From Silurus meridionalis (taxonomy: Eukaryota > Chordata > Actinopteri > Siluriformes > Siluridae): a stretch of 64,000 nucleotides of DNA. The stretch lies in assembly GCF_014805685.1 (NCBI RefSeq), contig NC_060890.1:27824500-27888499 (forward strand), written 5' to 3'. Below, one piece after another: positions 32,955 through 43,523 of the stretch (within the stretch, counting starts at the first letter, position 1; each line of letters starts with the position of its first letter). Under the pieces are notes generated by a model. The model ran no database searches. It saw only the letters and a program-made list of their open reading frames with translations, and was not told the DNA's origin. Position numbers and translations under genes: made by a program.

Positions 32955-33652
32955 CAGTGTTGGTCAGTAACATATTACTAGTAACGCGTTACTTTTGACA
33001 GTAACTTTTGACAGTAATACTGTAATACTGTAACGCGTTACTTTTAAAAATATAGTAACTTCGTTACCGTTACCGTATGGTGCGTTACCCGTTACTTTTT
33101 TAAATGAATGAATTTGGGCTGAAGTGTAGACTACAGTCTGACCTGCTTACAGCAGCGTCGCATTTTAGGATTGGTGGATGAACCACTGTATACACGAAGA
33201 AGACGCACTGTGGGCGTGTCTCCGTTTATTCAGGTCTGTGCAGCAATAATGGCATTGTTGATAGTTTTCATACTTCAGCTGTGAAAGGAACATGTTTAAG
33301 AGCTCAACACAACAGCAGAAGCCACTTTAGTGTTTAATTGTAAATCTATTATTCAGCTTGTTTTGTTATTTATTTCAGAAATCTCTGTGATATATTCAGT
33401 GTGTGCTGCTCTGACTTTAATAAAATAGTGTTTAAAAATAAGTCAGTTTTGTGTTTGAAGATCATAACGCATAAAATGGCATTAATGGGAACATTAAAGA
33501 ACGTTATTTAAAAAAGTAACTAAAAAGTTACTTTTAACAGTAACGCATTACTTTTTGGTGTAAATAATCAACAAAATAACTGAGTTACTTTTTAAATGAA
33601 GTAACGAGTAACTGTAACTAGTTACTATTTTTTAGTAACGAGCACAACACTG
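32955..33652. mobile_element. Non-autonomous hAT-type element
   Basis: The ends CAGTGTTGGTCAGTAAC and GTAACGAGCACAACACTG are inverted. The interior is full of GTTACTTTT/AAAAGTAAC motifs in both orientations. The 8-bp TSD CTTTCCTC is perfect (32,947-32,954 and 33,653-33,660). The other copy of the duplicated segment has a single CTTTCCTC at 30,919-30,926 with nothing inserted. Confidence 0.95.
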
Positions 33653-33697
33653 CTTTCCTCTGCCTTATGATAGTTTCATAATAAACCTTTTTCCTAG

Positions 33698-33769
33698 GAA
33701 TTGGTAAAACAATTTTCTAAAATGAAAATTGGATCAAAGTTTGTGGTGAAAAGTCCTTTTCCAGTACAG
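33698..33769 (+). CDS. VLIG-like gene, short exon e7 (short type)
   Basis: A 72-nt exon, phase 0 to 0, acceptor TTTTTCCTAG. It encodes ELVKQFSKMK, IGSKFVVK, SPFPVQ: 24 residues, differing from e4 by three substitutions (YQ to FS, E to K), a changed Ser/Pro and two extra residues. It uses a GC-AG donor (CAG|GCAAGT) as e2 does. The open frame and intact splice sites after duplication argue for use, but transcripts are needed. Confidence 0.6.
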
Positions 33770-33907
33770 GCAAGTAATAACATGTTGGCAGTGTAATTTT
33801 TCCAATCCACAACAAATTACACTATATTTATTGTTACATACGTTATATCTTTTGTAAGAGATTACATCTGTTATTAAAACGTAAAAAAAACAAAAAAATA
33901 CAACCCA

Positions 33908-34386
33908 ACTGTCTCTAATCCATACAACATCTCAGGTCTCACCACAGTCCTATAAACTTTCCCTTTCACTCTCACAGATACTCTTCTATCACAAATCACT
34001 CCTGCTATCACTCTTCTCCACCCACTCCACCCTGCCTGCACTCTTTTCTTCACTTCTCTAACACACTCTCCATTACTTTAAACTGTTGACCCCAGGTACC
34101 TGAACTCCTCCACCTTCTCCACCTCTTCTCCCTGCAACCGCACCCCTCCACTGTCCCCCCTCTCATTTACACACATGTACTGTGTTCTACTCCTACTGAC
34201 TTACATTCCCCCTCACTCCAGCATGTACCTCCACCTCTCCAGGCTCTACTCCACCTGCTTCCTACTCTCACCACAAATCACAATATCATCCACAAACATC
34301 ATAATCCATGGAGACTCCTGTCTGACCTCGTCCTTCAACCTGTCCATCATCACTGCAAACAGGAAAGGGCTCAGAGCCGATCCTTA
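33908..34386 (-). mobile_element. Rex3 fragment, upstream piece
   Basis: ACTGTCTCTAATCCATACAAC to GGGCTCAGAGCCGATCCTTAA matches the reverse complement of Rex3 RT-thumb coding (compare 57,110-57,585). It is collinear with 32,588-32,872, with about 115 bases missing between. Confidence 0.85.
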
Positions 34387-35520
34387 ATGACAGTAATGGC
34401 TGGGTTACATACCCAAACACCTGATCTATCCAAAATATAATCACATTAGTCAAAAATATTAATGTAAATTCATCCCAATCATCCCAATTGTCTCCTTTCT
34501 GAGAACTGAACACAAACTTCATGTCTCTTTTAATGAGCACAGTTGGAAGACAAGGAACTACACACAGATTTATGTGTCAACAAAACTCATCAGCCAACAC
34601 AGCAGCTCTATACAGAACAACAATCTTTAGCTCCTTTAGATACACAACAAGTTGTTTGGGAAAACAAGACTTAATCTCCTCCAATAGAATGAGTTCCTTA
34701 AGCTGCTTAAAACTCTGCACACCATTTGCCGAGCACCACTTACCAAATAAGGTAGCCTTCTCACAAGCAAACTCTACATATTTCACACTTAACAGAGTTT
34801 CTGAAACTCTGCTGGAATGCCGGAGAACAGCAGCTTTAACAGCCTTATAATTTAAACTCTGTTTTAATGTGAGAGCTGAACATGACTCCTGTGCTTTTCC
34901 GGACAGTTTACACTGTAATAACAGTTTCCTCTTATGCCAGAGTAAGGTAGTGTTGATTCTTTCAAACACAGAGAAATATGCATCAACTTATGCATCCTCT
35001 CTAAACACAGGCACAAGCGCTACATTTCGGCTTACATCAAAAGCAGGCTGGCTCACCACGGATGACTGGATCGGAGCGAGCGCGACGTAGGCAGACAGCC
35101 GGAGACATCAGCCGGGACAGGAGCAGGGGCGCCTGCAACAGAAGAACAGAACTTCTGTGGCCAAGGCACTGGTTTTCAACTCTGAAAAACCAGATCGAGC
35201 TGCTTCCCCTTCATTTCCAATTCCCTCTCCTGAACACGCAGCAACTGTGTCGCGTACTTCTTTATTTCCAACTCCAGCTCCTTCAAAGCCACCTTCAACC
35301 CAGAGTCTACTGAGCCAGCCTGCGGCTGCTCGGGGCGTTCAGCAGCACCCAGCCGTTCACTAAACTCGGCCGCGATCTCCAAAAGCACCTCACACTCAGG
35401 TAAGACCCGCTGAGCCACTAGTGCCTCATACAGTGAAGCCTTAATCACCATCTTACTGCAAAACCTCAGAACGGAAACATTGAAGAAATCAGCTATTGAA
35501 AGCAAATTGTCCTTACTTTA
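34387..35520 (-). pseudogene. Retrotransposon gag relic, SCAN-like capsid
   Basis: On the minus strand 35,505 to 35,176 is open and begins an ADFFNVSVL then MVIKASLYEALVAQ stretch, with a Glu/Lys-rich coiled segment (LKELELEIKKYATQLLRVQE). A second frame, 34,969-34,577, holds VEFACEKATLFGKWC and FKQLKELILLEEIKSCFPKQ, which resembles the SCAN-like capsid domain of gag in some gypsy-type elements. Frame breaks join the two. No pol follows; a Rex3 fragment abuts it. Confidence 0.6.
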
Positions 35521-36851
35521 CGTCCCAGTCTAGGGTTGGGGCTCACAGCGTGATTAAAGGCATGGTGTGGTGGATATTAGGTGGATGGGATGTATATTGT
35601 AAAATGTAAAATACAGCACCGGGATGGACTTCAAGGTGGACCAAGGCCAAAATAATAAACAAAAAACACTTTTTACAAACGCTAAATTACCTACCAACAA
35701 ATACAAAAGAAAGAAAAAACACTTCCCTAACTCCCTCACCATAAACAGGGAAGAAACCCACACCCAACAGAAAACCCAAAAAAGCTTTGTGCATGGGATA
35801 AATAGAGTAAAAAAGTGTATGATAAAAATTGTATGATTTTATGGAACCAATGGGAAACAAAGCAACAAATATACATTGCAATAATAGGGGGAAAAACAGG
35901 GGAATGATGTGAAATGAATCACTTACAATGAATTATATAAAGAAAACCTCACATGCTAGTAAAGAAAATTGTATTGCCATAAAGTACTCAATTGTACAAT
36001 TGTGCATTGTACAGTAACAAAATGGCTGCCACTGACCTTGTAAATCCTTATTTATCCCCTCACCATTATTCAGCTTTAATCAGTAACTAGTATTTTATCG
36101 TAACTCTGCTTGCTCTCCAGATGTGACAGAAGTATGTGGATTATAGTATTGACTTTATATGCTGTGTATTCAATAAAGGCAGTGGGTCCAAATTGAGATT
36201 ATAGGTCATGTTTTATTATGGGCAATGACTTTTAAAACACTTCATCACAGTTAGTATAAGCTGTGTATGTGTCTCTGTTAGTGAAGTTGAGATTATTTGA
36301 GTTATTTATTTGAGTTATTTATGTCTTTACTTTGAGAGTCACTAACAGATGGACCCAAATTTCTTCTGTGTGTAAACACACTTGTCCAATAAACCTGATT
36401 CTGATTCAGAAAGTGGGAGGATATGTGTTGGGAGCATATAATGATCTGAAGAGAGATACATGTTTAATATTTGCTTCTGATTAGATTTGAGCTATTGCAC
36501 TAAAGGTGAGTTTTTATAACACTAATATTTGGCTAAAGTAATTATTTTACTTGGCCTCAAGAAGAGCAAGGACTAGTGGAAGAAAATATTTGTATTTATA
36601 TCTGTTTATGTTGTGATCATATAACTGATATGGTATTTTGAAGCTCTATCAAATATGAAATGTTTAAACTAAAAATTGTAATATTGTGTACTTTCAGGTT
36701 AAATAAGTCTACACTACAGTACTTATTATTCAAACATCTGAATAACATGCAAAATGTGTGCTAGTTGGAGAGCCTGCACTTCCTCCATGCTTGTACTTTA
36801 AATGTAATTTGTGTTCAAATGATCTGATATTCATCTCATTTCTGAAAGCAG
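35521..36851. other. Intron; mostly unassigned
   Basis: 35,521-35,830 may be the leader of the gag relic. At 36,375-36,412 TTGTCCAATAAACCTGATTC is a LINE tail scrap of the type at 28,189. The rest is AT-rich without coding signal. Confidence 0.4.
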
Positions 36852-38264
36852 TATGTGATGCTTAATGACGCATCAAATGATTCCTCTATACAAGCTACAG
36901 TAAACACAGGTGAGTGGAAATTTAAATACAGTATAAAGTATGAAGACAAAAGGTCCTGTTCATAAACCTGAGAATTAGTTTTTTTAAAGTGAATAAATAA
37001 AAAAGGGCAGAACTGATTCCTGTGCGTATAATGTGGTTGAAAACACTGTTTAGGGTGGACAGGAAATCCTGAGTGACACAAATGTCTAACTAAAAATGTT
37101 CAGGTGTAAACAAGATCTTTATTTATGAAGCACCAGATTTCTTCTTAGTTGCAGAACAAAGAACATCTGGATATTTATCAAAAAAGAGTTAGCTAAAATT
37201 CCTGTTGGAAAAACATGAACCAAAATGTCTCGACATCATAAACACAGGTTTCTGTAAAATGTATTCTTTATTCTTGTTTATAATGACATCAGTAAGTAAC
37301 CCTTTAGTGTGTATTTATTTATTTGTTTTTCTACTTTTTGATAAAACTTAGCTCAGAGCTTTAACTACTCAGCATCGAGATATATCACTTTATTACTGAT
37401 GATGACCTGTTCTGCATTAGCAGTAAAAAAGAAAGAGATCTGTTCTGGGCAAATAGAGGAACAGACCATCGTACTGCTGGGAAAGACTGGTGTTGGAAAG
37501 AGTGCAACAGGAAACTCCATCCTGAGAAACACCAAATTTGAATCTCTTTTATCTGTAGATTCTGTAACAAAGCAGTGTGAACCTGGGGAGGCAGTGATCA
37601 ATGCAAAGCGTGTATGTGTAGTTGATACACCTGGATTTTTTGATACAAACCTGTCACATGAGGAAACAGCAAGAGAGCTAGCCAAAAGTGTTTTTTTGTC
37701 AAAGAAAGGAGTTCATGCCTTTATTTTATTTTTCCAATTTGGCAAATTAACAGAACAGGAAGAAGAAATGATTACAAGGATGAAGAAAGTTTTTGGTGAA
37801 AATGTGACAAACTACATGATTGTCCTTTTTACTCATGGAGATGAGATAAAACATAGTGAAATAAATCTGAACACATGCAGTAATGAACACATCAGAAAGG
37901 TTTAAGCTCAGTGTGGAGAGAGGTATCAGATCTTTGACAATAAAAATCCAGACAAGTTAGTGAGCTCCTGAACAAGATAGACATAATGCTAATGCAGAAT
38001 GGAGGAAGGACCTACACCAGTGTGGCATATGAGGAAGCAAATCATTACACCTGGGAAAAATACTGGGAAATGTATAGAAGTGTGTTTACTGAGGTGGTTC
38101 TCCAATTTTATTTAGTAGCGCAAAATCCGAGTTTTCTACAAGCAGTTAAATCTGTCTTCAGTGTATTCTGGACAGTATCGTCTAGACCTGATAAAACAGG
38201 CATGTTGGGAGAACAGGTTCAAGCCCTTTTGCCAAAGTGCAGCAATTTGAGATTAAACAGATAA
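36852..38264 (+). pseudogene. GIMAP (AIG1-type GTPase) pseudogene, two exons
   Basis: Exon 1 (about 36,852-36,909) has an ATG at 36,858 and donor GTGAGT in phase 1. Exon 2 starts at 37,352 after AAAACTTAG, and the frame joins correctly. Exon 2 encodes an AIG1 G domain: GKTGVGKS (G1, 37,482-37,505), DTPGFFDT (G3), and THGD in the G4 position as in fish GIMAPs. A TAA at 37,903 ends the frame within the conserved domain, and a frameshift near 37,950 separates the remaining C-terminal part (VSELLNKID to 38,264). Two lesions make this a pseudogene. GIMAP proteins are lymphocyte-linked, often membrane-attached GTPases. It lies in the 8.5-kb intron between e7 and e8 of the VLIG-like gene, same strand. 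Confidence 0.8.
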
Positions 38265-38890
38265 TAGACAAAACTTAATATAAATTTTTTTAGGTTTAGT
38301 TTTGGTTTCTAATATTTAAAACTAAACTAGTCAAATGCTTATACTCATATAGTAGTAGTAACAATAATAATAATACAAAAAATAATATCTTTTATATATA
38401 TATATATATGTGTACCTGTTACTGTATAAAAATTGTATTGCTGCCAAGAAGAGATTTACCTCATGCTAGCAACTTATTATTATATTTTTTGGTTATGGTA
38501 AATGGATACCATATACAGTTAATATATTTTTTAAACTACTTTAATATATATTCATCTAAACCTATAACATTTTACTAATCAATTTATTTAGTTATTATTT
38601 TAAGAAAAAACTTATGTTGCATCTGTAGATCTAAATATTATCTATAATGTCGTTAATTTACACTGGAGCAAGCATTTACTCAAATCTACTTACCTTTATT
38701 TTAAATGCTGTTAAAAGTTATTTACAATTTTAGAATACATACAAATAAACCCATAATTATAATTACAATTGCTTCTTTAATTTCACAATGAAATAAATGT
38801 AGCTAATAAATATTTATTTCTTTGAATCTCCAATTTAAACATTTATTTAAAATAAAAATGTTTAAGAATTATATATATGTGGAATATAAA
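38265..38890. other. Intron, nothing recognised
   Basis: Very AT-rich with a short TA run at 38,393-38,410. Confidence 0.45.
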
Positions 38891-38892
38891 AT

Positions 38893-39283
38893 ACAGATGG
38901 TCCCCGAGTTTTTTCGATCTAACGATGAGGATGGCGTACGTTGCGTTGGACGCAGCTGGGACGAGTGAATGTCTTGCCCTGTGAGATGCCCCGCCCTCGC
39001 TAGCGCTCGATGGAGTAAAGTTGTTGCAGTGTGTATTTTTTTTTTGTTTCAAAGCAAAAGCAAGCAAGTTTAGTGATAAAAGCATGTCTTCCAAGCACCA
39101 AGTATGTCTCTTGCTGGTAGTGAAAAAATAAGAGGAGAAGAGCAGAAAATAAAAATAATAAATCAGCATGAAGCAGGAAAGACTGTTACAGTCACAGCAG
39201 CATCTTCAAATTATTAATTTTTTTGACTTACAATGGGGTCGTTGTTAAGTATCTCCAGTATAAGTGGAGGGTGACTTGTATAT
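38893..39283. mobile_element. Possible pogo/Tigger-like MITE
   Basis: TACAGATGGTCCCCGAGTTT at the left and GTGGAGGGTGACTTGTA at the right are loosely inverted, and GATCTAACGATGAGG against GGGGTCGTTGTTAAG strengthens the pairing. The ends resemble elements with CAGTCGTCCC-type termini. The match is imperfect. Confidence 0.4.
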
Positions 39284-39970
39284 GTTTTCTCAGTAAGTGT
39301 GGATTTTACAGTGATTAATCTTTATGATAATTTGAGACAAACTTTTTTCTTTAGCTCTATTGCTTTTTAATTTGTAATTTACATAATATACAATAAAATA
39401 TTTTGATTCAGTGACCTGACTCAGTTTTGTGTTATTATATATATTTTTTCATGTATAGTAATCTTGGCATTAAACAGATGAGTTATAGTAATAAGCCTAA
39501 AGTGTAATTAAATATTCAAGAGGAAATCATAGGACCATTAAATGCTTGAAGTAATTTAGCTGTTAACCCAAAGGACCATGATAAAGGACTTATAATTTCT
39601 TCATTATTTTAGGCATAATATTTTTTATATGAATGTGTGAATGCATAAGTGAGTGATGGGTGTGATCCTTTAGTTGCAATTGCAATCCTCAGCTGAACAT
39701 TCTCATCTGTTCTTAATGTGGACCTCCAGCGATGTAGGTGCCTGGTTTTATTTATATATATATATATATATATTTCGCTCTTTTCTGCTCCACCAGATGT
39801 CACCATTGTGTTCCCGTTTTACTAAAACAACAAACCCACTTACACTCCAAACCTCTACACTACAACCACAGCTGTGCACCTACAACATCTGGAGCAGTTC
39901 ACAATCAATATTTGTCTAATAACATGACAAAAACATTAAAATGTAAATAAAACACAACCTACTCACCACA
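39284..39970. other. Intron, nothing recognised
   Basis: AT-rich. A short (TA) run lies at 39,753-39,772. Confidence 0.45.
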
Positions 39971-41252
39971 GATGCAGACTCCTAATGTGCAGCGCCCCCC
40001 AGAGGCTGTAATCCAGTGGTACCGCTAGTATTCACTGGTCTGGAAGTGGAGAACAAACCCTTTCCCGGGCTGAGACATGCCAGCTAGCTTCAGGGTTGGT
40101 GACCTCCTCACCATGTCTCGCTTTTCTTCTAAATGGATTTTTAAGTGTCCGAGACCAAATCAATTTCTCTTCCTCCGTAGGTATAAACATGTATTAATGT
40201 GTGCAGAGCTACACACATGCTTTGCTAGTTGAACTTTACTGTAACACTTTCCCTCTGACCAACCAATCAGAGGACGGAGAAATGCTGACGCTATTCTGGT
40301 CCAGTGATCTGCCTTGTGAGGAGAATCTGAAATCTGATTGGTTAAAGAATCAGAGCTGTTGGTAATATTCTCTATGGTAAAAGTCCAGCAGTACTGATTC
40401 TGAAGGCTCTGAGCAGATTAGATTCACATGGCAGCACATAGAGGCTGAAATCTGATTGAACAAAAATCTAACATCCACGTACACGTACTGAAGCAGTGCA
40501 GCCGAGAGAAACACTACCACATGAAGAGAAGAAACTGATGGAATAAATTAATACAATTTCATGGAACAAATTTTAGAATTTAGGTTGTAAATGTGGGTCA
40601 GTGCTTCTGATAGTGTTTAGACCAGTAGAGAAGTGTTTACTGGCCCTGACCGCCAGCCACTGTGTTAATTACAGTATATACAAATTCAATATTACTGATT
40701 TAGGTTTTTGCTTAAATAGAAAATATAGTTGCTTGCAGTAAATCTTAAATGTTACCAGTCCAGTCTGACTGGTTAGGAAACATCAAGACTATTAAACAGG
40801 AAAACATACTTCATCATAACTTCATCACGTGTTTTTACTGAACACCAGTGCAGTTTCAACAACAGAAAGCAGTAAAGAACTTTCACTGACGGGTATGAAC
40901 GAGGGTGCAGGAGATGGCAAATGATTTCCATGATCAGGTTGTACTTTTTTTTTATTAATTATATACTAATTCTTTCATAGTTAACAGTGATTAATACTTA
41001 CTACACTTCCCTTACTTACTTTATGAAAGATTTGTGTATATATTTGATGTATTAAGGCTTTCATACGTTTACTGTAATGTTACTCATGAATGTTTAATAA
41101 GACTTATTTAATTTAAAGTTGAATTTATCCCTAATTTAATTAAAACTATGACTCAGCGTAAACTATTTTTACAGAGAGTTGCACTGCCCGGTAGCAGAAT
41201 ATCAGTTGTAGTATAATCAGTGCAAGATTTCATTGTGAACCAATCTCGTAAA
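39971..41252. other. Intron; unidentified sequence
   Basis: 39,971-40,620 has higher GC and looks like a dispersed repeat (CAGCGCCCCCCAGAGGCTG, GCCAGCTAGCTTCAGGG), but no second copy or terminal structure is in the window. The rest is AT-rich. Confidence 0.35.
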
Positions 41253-41772
41253 TACACCAATCAGCCAGAACATTCTGACATCATAACATTGGTGGTGAAG
41301 TGAAGAACACTGATGATCTTCATCATGGCACCTGTTAGTGTGTGGATTTATTTATCAGGCAGCAGGTGAACATTTTGGACTCAAAGTTGATGTTAGAAGC
41401 AGGAAAAATGGGCAAATGCTCATTTAAGCGAGTTTGACAAATTGTGAAGTCTAGACGTCTGGGTCAGAGCATCTCCAAAACTGCAGCTCTTGTGGGATGT
41501 TCCTGGTCTGCAGTGGTCAGTATCTATCAAAAGTGCTTCAAGGAAGGAATAGTGGTGAACCGGCGCCAGGGTCGTGGGGGACGAGGCTCATTGATGCACG
41601 TGAGGAGTGAAGCCTGGTCCACGTGGTCCGATCCAACAGACGAGCTTCTGTAGCTCAAACTGGTGAAGAAGTTTGTACTGTTGATGCTCGACTGGTCACG
41701 ACTTTTTTAGCAGCAGAAGGGGACCAATAGAATATTAGGCAGGTGCTCATAATGTTATGGCTGATCGGTGTA
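41253..41772 (+). mobile_element. Tc1-like element, deleted
   Basis: The ends TACACCAATCAGCCAGAACA and TAATGTTATGGCTGATCGGTG are inverted. Between them a frame at 41,444-41,653 reads GQSISKTAALVGCSWSAVVS and IYQKCFKEG, the paired-type helix-turn-helix of Tc1 transposases. The catalytic DDE part is deleted, so it is non-autonomous. Confidence 0.82.
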
Positions 41773-42330
41773 CGTTGTCATATTTTCGGGTTCAGGTAAG
41801 AACTCTTGCAGATGCAGTTTGTCCTAATTGGAGCTTTTTTAATAATGAAACCAGTCATTTGGCACCAACAGCTATGCCATGATTAATGTCACAAAGATCA
41901 CACATTTCCCCTATTTGGTGTTTGTTGCCGAATGTTCTGCATAGTTAATTTATTGTGCTGCTGCTGCCATATGATTGTCATATTACAGTATATAACTGCA
42001 TAAATTATCAGGTGTCTCTATTGACTGATGAATCAGTAGAATGTATTACTTTCTGAGGTAAATACTAGATATAAAATATTTGCATTGACATTATTCAATC
42101 TTCTGAAGTACTACAATCACCTATAAAGCCTATGAAGATTTCAGAGCACCATCTGAAGCGCGCAGCTGAGTGACTATAACCTGCTGTAAATGACATTACC
42201 TGCAGCACAGAGAAGGATGTTACCAGAAAGTTTGTCTATCAAACAACAGTGATCACTAAATCATTTAGTTTTCAGGAAATTTGCTCTCGTTAAGTGCCAA
42301 TAAATATTAAATAAACAATTTATTTTCCAG
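41773..42330. other. Intron, nothing recognised
   Basis: No coding signal or repeat noticed. It ends in the acceptor TTTATTTTCCAG of e8. Confidence 0.45.
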
Positions 42331-42420
42331 ATATTGGCACAACAAGTAGACAAGATTCCATTGATACAGACTCCACAGTGTGGGTCAGAGTTCGAGGAAA
42401 GAAATTCAGCTAACTTTCAG
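42331..42420 (+). CDS. VLIG-like gene, short exon e8
   Basis: A 90-nt exon, phase 0 to 0, donor GTAAGA. The 30 residues are ILAQQVDKIPLIQTPQCGSE followed by FEERNSANFQ. The start matches the [E/A/I]-x-[A/V/I]-x-Q pattern of the array, QCGS recalls e1 and GSEF recalls e4. It precedes the large GTPase exon directly, which makes it the best supported of the short exons as part of that gene. Confidence 0.68.
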
Positions 42421-42607
42421 GTAAGAGTTAGCTCTGTTTTTAATGTACCTTCTCAAATAATGATTGATTTAAAGCTGCATAGTCACTTGGACTGGTGAGG
42501 AATGTAGATATAATTTGTTAGGAATTGACTAATCAAATTCTTACTAATTAATTAGAATATTTATGAATAAACAGAATTCTGGGGGAGTAAAACCTCAATA
42601 TTTAATA

Positions 42608-42800
42608 TATGGGAGTAGGTAGCTTAGTGGTTAAGGCATTGGCCTTTGGATCCAAAGTTAATAAGTTCAGATCCTAGCCACAACAAACTGACCCTCCTGG
42701 GCCCCTGACCATGGCCCTTAACTCCAAGGTGACTTAGTTGTATGAATGAGATAAAAGTAAGTCACTCTGGTTAAAGGTGTTTGCCAAATGATATCAATGT
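42608..42800 (+). mobile_element. tRNA-derived SINE, diverged
   Basis: TAGCTTAGTGGTTAAGGCAT is box A of a tRNA-type promoter, and a decayed box B (AGTTCAGATCC) follows about 40 bases on. The body GGGCCCCTGACCATGGCCCT and the 3' core TAAGTCACTCTGGTTAAAGG plus TTTGCCAAATG are typical of fish SINEs of the HpaI/V-SINE kind. Reversed relatives are at 52,365 and 27,956. Confidence 0.75.
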
Positions 42801-43523
42801 CTTTTCTCTTTGCGGGTCCTGTAACACTCTATTGTTTTATTTATTCTATTTTATTTGGTTTTCACAAGATACAACAGCCAAACAGAAAAAGATGAACTGC
42901 CCTATTCTTCATACATGAGCTCACAGATATACGTGATTGGAAAGTGTTATTATGATTGAGTTCGCTCAAAGTTGTCTATGTTGAATTATTTTTGTATTGT
43001 AAAGAGGATAGATTTACTTTTCTCAGATAGACCTTAATTCTTGCTCTAATACTGTTGATAAATCAAATCAAAGTTGTGAATTGTGGACAGAGATTATTAA
43101 GGTGTTTACTGTATATTATCAGTGAATCCCCAACTGACAATAAACATTAAAATAATACATTCAGATAGAAAGTTCTAGGTTCGGTACTGTTTTTAAATGA
43201 TCTGTTATTATTTACTTTAGTGTACCAGTCCCCTTTCAGTAGCACTTAAATTCACTGACTTCAATGCAGATATAGTCCTCAAACACATCTGTCACAAACC
43301 CAGGATATTTTATCCACAATAAAATTGGCCAAATTACCAGTAAACTCATTTACTCTCCACTGTTATCTAATTCTCAAACAGTGGTGAAATGCAAGCAATG
43401 AAACTGCTAGTCTGCTTTAAAAAAAGGTTTTTACTTTGGACTGAATACCTGAATTCTGAACAATTCTCTCTTTATTTTAGTGTTTTAAATGACAATATCT
43501 CACATTTGTTTGAATCATTTTAG
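42801..43523. other. Intron, nothing recognised
   Basis: AT-rich; ends in a moderate acceptor (GAATCATTTTAG). Confidence 0.45.

Larger units (their letters stand above)
32878..33880. repeat. Second copy of the exon e4 segment
   Basis: Excluding the hAT and one TSD, about 297 bases here match 30,851-31,140 end to end: AGTACTTTTGGAAG at the left, the exon, and TTACATACGTTAT to TTACATCT at the right. It holds exon e7. It is flanked on both sides by pieces of one Rex3 element. Confidence 0.88.

Noticed and set aside
33001..33640. Tandem array of GTTACTTTT motifs as a regulatory region
   Set aside because: The motifs belong to the interior of a hAT-type element with clear ends and TSD.
42608..42800. 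Genuine tRNA gene
   Set aside because: Box A and a decayed box B are present but no full cloverleaf; the body and 3' core are those of a SINE.
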